Shown piece by piece: positions 50,899 to 56,425 of a stretch of DNA of 56,425 nt. The stretch is taken from contig NZ_KB902686.1 in NCBI RefSeq assembly GCF_000379605.1, positions 8,995 to 65,419 of the forward strand, in the 5' to 3' direction. The translations under genes were made by a program, and so were the position numbers. The notes below the pieces were generated by a model. That model was not told the DNA's origin. It did not search any database and was given only the letters and a program-made list of their open reading frames with translations. Each line of letters begins with the position of its first letter. The first letter of the stretch is position 1. This DNA comes from Rhizobium giardinii bv. giardinii H152. GTDB lineage: Bacteria; Pseudomonadota; Alphaproteobacteria; Rhizobiales; Rhizobiaceae.

Positions 50899-51918
50899 TT
50901 GGAACACGAACGGACATCCACCAAGACGTCAGCGCGCGAGCGGTTCCTCGAAGCAATCTTCCAGAGCGCCATCGATTACGGGATCATTTCGATGGATCTC
51001 GACGGACTCGTGACAAGCTGGAACGAAGGCGCGCGCCGGATCACCGGGTGGGCGCCGGAAGAAGTTGTCGGCAAGCCGGCGAGCCTTATTTTCACCCCCG
51101 AGGACAAAGAGCGCGGCTTACCGCAACAAGAGATGACGGCTGCCATCCACACCGGCCAGGGTACAGACGAGCGATGGCACCTGAAGAAGGACGGCTCGCG
51201 GTTTTGGGCATCTGGCGAGATGATGCCGTTAAAGGACGAAAAAGACGAGCTCGTCGGCTTGGTGAAGATCCTGCGCGACAGGACAGAACAGCGCGAGCAG
51301 GCCGAACGACAGCGGCTGCTGATGCATGAACTCAGCCACCGGATCAAGAACACGCTCTCGGTGGTCCAAGCGATCGTTACACAGTCGCTTAGAAACGTCG
51401 CGACGTTGGAAGAAGCGGCAGAGATCCTGCAGTCCCGCATCTGCGCCTACGCCAAGGCACATGATCTTCTCGTGAAGCAGGACTGGGTCGGCGCCAGCCT
51501 AAGGACTATCGTCGAGGCGGCCGTCAGCAATATGGGCTACGCGGATAGCGGACGTATCATGACGACGGGGCCCGAAATCCAACTGAGTCCGCAGGCAGCA
51601 CTCTCCTTGTCACTGGTGTTTCACGAGCTGATGACCAACGCGGCCAAGTACGGCGCTCTTTCGAACGACAATGGCATCATCGAGGTTGAATGGCGACACG
51701 CGCGCATTAATGGCACGGACTGCCTTGTGGCTTCATGGCGTGAGGTCGGCGGTCCGCCCGTGCTGGAACCCAAGGAAGCAGGATTCGGGTCGAGGCTGAT
51801 TAGGTCGAGCCTCCAGGCCTTCGGTGAGCTCACACTGGCCTACGAGCCGTCAGGCCTTGTGCTGGAGGTGACGATGCAACGGTCGAAGCTGAAGTTGGAA
51901 GAGGGCGACGCAGGGTAA
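50899..51918 (+). CDS. PAS-domain HWE-family sensor histidine kinase
   Basis: The 339-residue cytosolic kinase has a PAS domain (residues ~15-130: GIISMDLDGLVTSWNEGARRITGWAPEEVVGK, WHLKKDGSRFWASGEMMP) lacking the LOV cysteine, and an HWE kinase with phospho-acceptor His147 (ELSHRIKNTLSVVQAIV), FHELMTNAAKYGAL, and ASWREVGGP with the Trp-x-Glu motif. No receiver is fused. It is divergent from the LOV kinase gene. TTG 50899 follows GGGGA by 7 nt and is the likely start; no better in-frame ATG is present before the PAS domain. Partner regulators are not encoded nearby. Confidence 0.87.
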   Translation: MEHERTSTKTSARERFLEAIFQSAIDYGIISMDLDGLVTSWNEGARRITGWAPEEVVGKPASLIFTPEDKERGLPQQEMTAAIHTGQGTDERWHLKKDGSRFWASGEMMPLKDEKDELVGLVKILRDRTEQREQAERQRLLMHELSHRIKNTLSVVQAIVTQSLRNVATLEEAAEILQSRICAYAKAHDLLVKQDWVGASLRTIVEAAVSNMGYADSGRIMTTGPEIQLSPQAALSLSLVFHELMTNAAKYGALSNDNGIIEVEWRHARINGTDCLVASWREVGGPPVLEPKEAGFGSRLIRSSLQAFGELTLAYEPSGLVLEVTMQRSKLKLEEGDAG

Positions 51919-52108
51919 CGTTGGCTTCGCGTTTACACCGCAACATAAATCTGTGCGGCGCAATCTGGAGCAATCGCTCGTGTGCGGACTGCCCGCCGGG
52001 ATACGCTCTGGTCACCAGCAACGCGCGCCTTATCTACATCTCTTGCCTCCTGCTGGCGGAGCACAATTCAGCAAATGGACCAGCAGAAAAAGAACGGGAG
52101 AATGAACG

Positions 52109-52546
52109 ATGCAATCGAGCGCTTTGAAAGTCGGGATCGGTGCCCTCGCCTTTGTGGGGTTGTTCGCGGTGGGAGCACCCGGTTTTGCCGAGGAGATGAA
52201 GTTTAAGGCAGACCTCAAGGGGAGCACGGAGGTGCCGCCGGTGCAGACCAGCGCCACCGGCACAGCGGACATCACCTACGATTCTGCAAGTAAAAATCTC
52301 TCATGGACCATCGAGCACACCGGATTGAGCGGCGACGTCACCGCGGCCCATTTCCACGGACCGGCCGGGGTCGGGGTGAACGCGCCACCGGTCGTGCCGA
52401 TCGACCTGTCGGCGGTGGCGAAGGGTTCCGCCACGCTCGACGACGCCCAAGCTAAAGATTTGACCGAAGGACGCTGGTATCTGAACCTGCACACTGCCGC
52501 CAACCCCGATGGGGAAATTCGCGGCCAGGTGACGAAGGCTCAATAA
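52109..52546 (+). CDS. Exported CHRD domain protein
   Basis: The 145-residue protein has a Sec signal peptide (VGIGALAFVGLFAVGAPGFA, cleavage near residue 27) and one CHRD domain: FKADLKGSTEVPPVQTSATGTADITYD, AAHFHGPAGVGVNAPPVVPIDL and GRWYLNLHTAANPDGEIRGQV. CHRD domains occur in chordin and in bacterial periplasmic or surface proteins of unknown function. GGGAG lies 10 nt before the ATG. It is not obviously linked to its neighbours. Confidence 0.92.
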   Translation: MQSSALKVGIGALAFVGLFAVGAPGFAEEMKFKADLKGSTEVPPVQTSATGTADITYDSASKNLSWTIEHTGLSGDVTAAHFHGPAGVGVNAPPVVPIDLSAVAKGSATLDDAQAKDLTEGRWYLNLHTAANPDGEIRGQVTKAQ

Positions 52547-52864
52547 AACTCTCACTGCCACGGTGAGCGGTCGCCGTCGAAAGGCGGCGGTCGCTTGATC
52601 ACATTCCAACTCCGTGGTCTCCTCCGCGTCAGTGTGGCGCGCAATCCTGCTGTGTATCTCAACCCATCGCGCAGGGCCGAGGCGCAGGACGCGCGAGCGC
52701 AAGCAGCACTCGCTTCTCGTCGGGGTAGACCAAATCTCGAAAATCATCCAGGTCCGAGTATCATACCCTCTGATGTGTCAGCCATTTTCGATAGCAAAGA
52801 GTGACTGGTGGTTTGCGCCCTTTTGCCGATGCCCCTCATAGCCTGTTTCAATTAACGTCTGCGC
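52547..52864. other. Intergenic stretch, nothing recognised
   Basis: About 320 bp between the CHRD gene and the stress promoter at 52865. No supported gene or structure. Confidence 0.35.
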
Positions 52865-52889
52865 GGAACCTTCAGTGCCGCGGGCCGTT
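52865..52889 (+). promoter_or_regulatory. RpoE2/EcfG general stress promoter upstream of csbD region
   Basis: GGAAC (52865-52869), 16 bp, CGTT (52886-52889) matches the general stress consensus fully. Transcription would begin near 52896 and cover the open frame at 52917 and csbD at 53209. Confidence 0.78.
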
Positions 52890-52916
52890 TATTATGATCA
52901 AAGCTGGTGTACGGCG

Positions 52917-53228
52917 ATGCCCAAGAAAATTAACGTCCCACCCAAGTGCGAGTTCCTGGGCCCGTCCGCCGTTCCGACCCGGCCGAAGCCCGAAGCGCCG
53001 CTTGAGTCTGGTCACCGGAAACTGCCATGCCGGGACACGAGAGAGACACCGGCGCCGAATCCAGACGGCGACTTTATCGAGGCGCCGAAATCGCGTCCGC
53101 CGTGCAGCGCCCACCCCGGCGCGCGCGACGGTTTTTTGTTTGGCCCGTTCAAACTAATTGGCTCTCAAACGTTTCTTCTCCACTCCCCAATAATCGGAGG
53201 AAACGAAGATCGATTGGAACCGCGTTGA
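52917..53228 (+). CDS. Possible small proline-rich protein ahead of csbD
   Basis: An open frame of 103 residues begins MPKKINVPPKCEFLGPSAVP, Pro/Arg-rich, with no known family. It begins about 20 nt after the inferred transcription start of a consensus stress promoter, which is its main support; the ribosome binding site is poor and its end overlaps csbD by 20 bp. It may instead be the untranslated leader of csbD, or its true end may be disturbed by a frameshift. Confidence 0.35.
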   Translation: MPKKINVPPKCEFLGPSAVPTRPKPEAPLESGHRKLPCRDTRETPAPNPDGDFIEAPKSRPPCSAHPGARDGFLFGPFKLIGSQTFLLHSPIIGGNEDRLEPR

Positions 53229-53415
53229 GGGGAACTGGAAGCAGGTCAAAGGCAAGGTTAAGGAGCAGTGGGGCAAGTTGACCGACGATGACCTTGATCG
53301 CATCGCCGGCAAGCGCGATCAGCTCGAAGGCACGATCCAACAGCGTTATGGCATCGAAAGGGACCGTGCCCGTGCCGACGTTGACGAGTGGTGCAATCGC
53401 CAGACATGGAACTGA
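53209..53415 (+). CDS. csbD: CsbD family stress protein with ATC start codon
   Basis: The 68-residue frame reads (M)DWNRVEGNWKQVKGKVKEQ, then WGKLTDDDLDRIAGKRDQLEG and RYGIERDRARADVDEW, a complete CsbD protein. Family members start MDWNxxEG; at that place the codon is ATC (53209-53211), 8 nt after GGAGG. A TAA stop lies 6 codons upstream and no in-frame ATG, GTG or TTG exists until TTG at LTDDD, which would remove the conserved first third. So it uses a rare near-cognate start, is silenced by mutation, or the base is a sequencing error. CsbD proteins are small, abundant general-stress proteins of unknown mechanism; the RpoE2 promoter at 52865 fits. Confidence 0.75.
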   Translation: MDWNRVEGNWKQVKGKVKEQWGKLTDDDLDRIAGKRDQLEGTIQQRYGIERDRARADVDEWCNRQTWN

Positions 53416-53430
53416 TGGTCCAGGAACGGG

Positions 53431-53453
53431 AACCCCGCTTCGGCGGGGTTTTT
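53431..53453 (+). terminator. Rho-independent terminator after csbD
   Basis: AACCCCGC-TTCG-GCGGGGTT followed by TTT forms a classic UUCG-capped hairpin 16 bp after the csbD stop. Its presence suggests that csbD is transcribed. Confidence 0.9.
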
Positions 53454-53753
53454 GTCTGCCGGAAACTCAGATGGCCGGATGACCCTACATAAGGAGAACG
53501 AGTGGTAAGCACCCTGTAAGTCCCGGCGAAGATGATGCGGGATCACTTCTTCAGGTCTTGGCCGAGGGTGCTGTCGTGCCAGTCGTTCTCGTATCGACGA
53601 ACACTCATTAGCGCGGCGCGAAGCGCATTCCGCACCGCTTATCACGAGCTTCGGCGCGCTGTCGAGCGCTCCATCCGTTGCAGCAATGGTGAGGGAACAA
53701 ATTTGCACCGACGAAGTTGAATGGCCCTATCAACCTGCTATCGGAGGACAACA
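53454..53753. other. Leader region of the YciE-like gene
   Basis: About 300 bp without a gene. GGAAC at 53695-53699 is followed by TT after 17 bp (53717-53718), one short of the usual stress promoter spacing, so it is a weak candidate for driving the gene at 53754. Confidence 0.35.
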
Positions 53754-54257
53754 ATGGCTGAGAAGACACTCGACGACCTGTTCTTGGATACACTCAAGGA
53801 CATCTACTTTGCGGAAAAGCAGATTTTGAAGGCACTTCCCAAGATGGCCCGTGCCGCTCAGTCCGAGGAAGGCAAGGCCGCTTTCCTTAAGCACCGTGAC
53901 GAGACTGATGGTCAGATCGAACGGCTGCAGCAGGTCTTCGACATCGTTGGCAAGGCTGCCCGCGGCAAGACCTGCGAGGCCATCCAGGCCATCATCGCCG
54001 AGGGCGAAGAAATCATGGAGGAATACAAGGGATCTATCGCTCTTGACGCTGGCCTGATCTCATCGGCCCAGTCCGTCGAGCACTATGAAATCGCTCGCTA
54101 TGGGACACTCAAGTCCTGGGCCGAGCAGCTCGGGCACGCGGAAGCAGTCGCATTACTCGACGCCAACCTGCAGGAAGAGATCGCGACGGACGAAATCCTA
54201 ACGCAGCTCAGCGAAGCTTCGGCAAACCCAAAGGCCGCGGAGTCGAGGATTGCTTAA
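53754..54257 (+). CDS. YciE/DUF892 ferritin-like stress protein
   Basis: The 167-residue all-helical protein belongs to DUF892 (YciE/YciF): KTLDDLFLDTLKDIYFAEKQILKALPKMARAAQSEEGKAAFLKHRDET, CEAIQAIIAEGE and SSAQSVEHYEIARYGTLKSWAEQLGH. Glu and His residues in these helices form a di-iron-like site in YciF structures. The ATG at 53754 has GGAGG 7 nt upstream. DUF892 proteins are osmotic/general-stress induced in enterobacteria and rhizobia, and the location next to csbD fits. Confidence 0.92.
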   Translation: MAEKTLDDLFLDTLKDIYFAEKQILKALPKMARAAQSEEGKAAFLKHRDETDGQIERLQQVFDIVGKAARGKTCEAIQAIIAEGEEIMEEYKGSIALDAGLISSAQSVEHYEIARYGTLKSWAEQLGHAEAVALLDANLQEEIATDEILTQLSEASANPKAAESRIA

Positions 54258-54285
54258 CAGTACATATGAGCGGACAGGCTGAGAA

Positions 54286-54778
54286 TGCACCCGCTTTCAG
54301 GACCTGCGGGAGGTGGCAAGGGCATGGCGCTCTTTCCGCGCCGCATCGATAGCGCGTATATGATGATCGGACGCCAGGACAACGAAAATCTCTATCTGCG
54401 CGCTCGGATAATCTTTTCCACTGGGAAGACGACGCGCATCTCGCGAGCCCCGTGAATCCTTGGGAGTTGGTCCAGATCGGCAACTGTGGCGCTGCGATCG
54501 AAACCGACCAGGGCTGGTTGGTATTGACGCACGGCGTCGGGGCGATGCGAAAATATGCGCTCGGTGCAATGCTTCTCGACAAAAGCCATCCGGCCCGAGT
54601 GCTCGGGCGCTCTCGGGTGCCGCTTCTCTCCCCGCCGGACGCCGAGCGCTGAAATGTCGTCTATCGCTGCGGCGCACTTGTCCATGCGGGCCTGCTGTTC
54701 CTGCCGTACGGCGTCGCGGACAGCACCGTGGCGTTCGCTACCGTGAAGCTCGACGCGTTGTTGGCCTCGTTTGACTAG
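54286..54778 (+). pseudogene. Remnant of a GH130-type glycosidase/phosphorylase gene
   Basis: Three blocks of one protein are recognisable: KGMALFPRRID with MMIGRQDNENLYL (frame of 54286), then HWEDDAHLASPVNPWELVQI with ETDQGWLVLTHGVGAMRKYALGAMLLD (frame of 54452), then NVVYRCGALVHAGLLFLPYGVAD after a TGA at 54650-54652. A frameshift near 54400 and the in-frame stop with loss of about five residues break the gene; the N-terminal half of a GH130 protein is absent. It is a decayed 3' remnant, so inactive. Confidence 0.8.
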
Positions 54779-55268
54779 CAGAGCGCTGATCTCAACCAGC
54801 TAGGTATCCGGGGATAGAGCGCCGGAGCGGTCCGATACCAGCAAAACAAGGCAGCTCGGTACACGGCGCTTGAAAGGAGAAAATCGATAAATGGAGGAGA
54901 ACCACATTATCCCACAACTGGACGCTAAAAAATGGTCGCTTATCGCCGGTTCGGGCTCCCTGCAGAATGGCCTGCGCCGACTCGGCGACCATCCTGGTTG
55001 CTTTAGGAAATGTTCTCTTTCCTCTACGGGCAAAAAGGCGCACACTGCGATCCATTATCCAGTGCGCGATCATCGCCCATCGGGGCCGGAGCTCCCGGAT
55101 CTCTGGACGCGGAAGGTATTCGACCCGACCGCGCTTTCCAGCCAATCGTCGAAACCGTGCAGAAGACCGGACTACGGCGCCTACGGGCCCGTGTGCGAGA
55201 GAAACCTGCCTTTACTCTTTCCAACGGCGTTTGGTGTGCAGCCGGGCTCCATTTGATCGGAGCGTCCG
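54779..55268. other. Intergenic stretch, possibly further gene remnants
   Basis: About 490 bp. Open frames on the plus strand (54891-55256 and two others) overlap in different phases and resemble no known family; together with the neighbouring pseudogene this suggests decayed sequence. The promoter of the Crp-type gene must lie near its right end. Confidence 0.35.
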
Positions 55269-56015
55269 ATGTTCATGATTACGCAATCCGAAGTGAAAAA
55301 CAGGCTGCTCAGGAGGATGCCCCCCACCGCCTTCATGGTCCTGAGCCGCAAGATGGAACGGGTCGACCTCACCCTCAAAGACGTGCTGGTCGAAGCCCAT
55401 CAACCGACGTCGCACGTCTGCTTCATCGAAAGTGGTCTGGCGTCTGTCGTGGCTGAATCGTCTGACGCCGAGACCGTCGAGGTCGGTCATGTCGGCCGCG
55501 AAGGCATGACAGGCTACCATGTGCTGCTCATGACCGAGACGAGCATGCACCGGACGTTCATGCAGACGGCCGGCAGCGGCTTCAAGGTGCCCGTTCATGC
55601 TCTGCGCGCTGTGTTTGCCGAGCATCCGGCCCTGCGCGACATGCTCTTGCGCTATGTTCACTGCTGCGAGACGCAGCTTGCGCATTCGGCGTTGGCGAAC
55701 GCCCGATACAGCATGCACGAACGGCTCGCGCGCTGGCTGTTGATGTGCCACGATCGCCTCGATGGCGACGACCTGCCGCTGACCCATGAATTTCTCTCGC
55801 TGATGCTCGGCGTTCGGCGCTCCGGCGTGACGGACCAGCTTCATATTCTAGAGGGCTTGCATGCCATTAGGGCGACTCGGGGAAATATTCGTATTGTTAA
55901 CCGGGCTAAACTCGAAGACATCGCCGGCGGTTGCTACGGTCTGCCAGAGGCGGAATATAGGCGTCTCATCGAATCCCCGGACGGGGCAGGAGAGACAAGC
56001 GGCCAGCTTGGCTGA
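55269..56015 (+). CDS. Crp/Fnr-family transcriptional regulator
   Basis: The 248-residue protein has an N-terminal cyclic-nucleotide-binding-like beta-roll (about residues 20-130; FIESGLASVVAESSDAETVEVGHVGREGMTGYHVLL) and a C-terminal winged helix (THEFLSLMLGVRRSGVTDQLHILEGL). There is no N-terminal cysteine cluster, so it is not an oxygen-sensing FNR with a [4Fe-4S] centre; the phosphate-binding RxS of cAMP receptors is also not evident. GGAG lies 6 nt before the ATG at 55269. Such proteins are numerous in Rhizobiales and the targets cannot be predicted. Confidence 0.9.
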   Translation: MFMITQSEVKNRLLRRMPPTAFMVLSRKMERVDLTLKDVLVEAHQPTSHVCFIESGLASVVAESSDAETVEVGHVGREGMTGYHVLLMTETSMHRTFMQTAGSGFKVPVHALRAVFAEHPALRDMLLRYVHCCETQLAHSALANARYSMHERLARWLLMCHDRLDGDDLPLTHEFLSLMLGVRRSGVTDQLHILEGLHAIRATRGNIRIVNRAKLEDIAGGCYGLPEAEYRRLIESPDGAGETSGQLG

Positions 56016-56270
56016 TCGGTCGAAAGCGTCGACGTCGGTAGTCTGTCGCACTTATGCAGAAGCGCACGGATGCTCCAAGCCGGCACGCAACTCGCCGAGC
56101 GCAGCGTCGACGAGAGAACTATCCGACCTGCGGATCTAAGCCTGCTGCTGCCGAAATACTCCCTTTGAGTTACAGCGGTTACCCGTTTGGGGCGATATTC
56201 AAGCAGCACAACTTGGCTCACAATCCTCGCACGAGCGTCCAAAGCGGCGCAACTCCGAAAGGGACAGTTC

Positions 56271-56425
56271 ATGTCAGGCAAAGAACCGAATATGCAGCCC
56301 AATCGCGCGCGGCGCCACTTCCTCGGACTGGCGACTGCGGCGACAGCAAAAATCGCGCTCTTAGCCGCAGCTTTGTCTCCTTCGACTGCCCACGCCAAGG
56401 GAAAGGCGTGGTGGAAAACAGGCGG
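56271..56425 (+). CDS. Exported protein with Tat signal (3' truncated by window edge)
   Basis: The first 51 residues are visible. NRARRHFLGLATAATAKIALLAAALSPSTAHA is a twin-arginine signal with cleavage near residue 43, followed by KGKAWWKTG. The ATG at 56271 has an AAAGGG site upstream. The mature protein lies outside the window; from memory, rhizobial Hint-domain proteins have similar starts, but this is only a guess. Confidence 0.65.
   Translation, partial: MSGKEPNMQPNRARRHFLGLATAATAKIALLAAALSPSTAHAKGKAWWKTG

Overview
The window looks like a large accessory replicon (chromid or megaplasmid) of a Rhizobiaceae member, most probably Sinorhizobium/Ensifer or a close relative. This rests on gene content: an EPS II (galactoglucan, exp/wg) type cluster in the S. 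meliloti gene order, tandem Ku genes with a ligase-only LigD, HWE-family histidine kinases, DUF1127 and DUF982 small proteins, and GGAAC-N16/17-(C/G)GTT promoters of the alphaproteobacterial general stress sigma factor (RpoE2/EcfG). No rRNA, tRNA, CRISPR array or intact insertion sequence was seen.

Region 1 (1-5662) is a PTS-dependent dihydroxyacetone (or other short ketose) kinase operon: the 3' end of a DhaK-DhaL fusion, a second DhaL, a DhaM split into separate EIIA, HPr and enzyme I proteins, a small HTH-like protein and a free DhaK. A degenerate GGDEF membrane protein follows (5959-6711).

Region 2 (7013-29798) is the exopolysaccharide cluster. Leftward lie a glycoside hydrolase, two pyruvyltransferases, a GT2-GT4 fusion, a protein of unknown function, a GT4 enzyme and the MarR regulator (wggR-like). 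Rightward lie a type I secretion ABC transporter and adaptor (wgdAB-like), a short RTX protein (wgeA-like), then glycosyltransferases, a methyltransferase and a tail-anchored protein. ACTTCAA/TTGAAGT inverted repeats lie at the wga, wggR/wgd and (as half-sites) wgeA promoter regions and probably bind the MarR protein. A convergent giant multidomain, probably secreted protein (29803-34647) borders the cluster.

Region 3 (34956-42238) is one operon: a BMP-type ABC importer (binding protein, double ATPase, two permeases) with an amidase and a CodA-like cytosine deaminase, pointing to uptake and breakdown of a nucleobase-like or amide-bearing N-heterocycle. A sigma70-type promoter and a TGGT/ACCA operator precede it.

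Region 4 (42389-56425) is a stress island. It holds a DUF1127 gene followed by four tandem hairpins that each display CCUCCUCCC in the loop (a cuckoo/CcsR-type small RNA array), RpoE2-type promoters in front of DUF982, a proline-rich peptide, the Ku-Ku-ligase operon and a csbD region, two HWE histidine kinases (one with a LOV photosensor), a CHRD protein, a YciE/DUF892 protein, a decayed GH130 gene, a Crp-type regulator and the start of a Tat-signal protein.

The most unusual signals are the cuckoo RNA array, a fifth CCUCCUCCC hairpin between the RTX gene and the next glycosyltransferase gene, and a CsbD gene whose only well-placed start is ATC.
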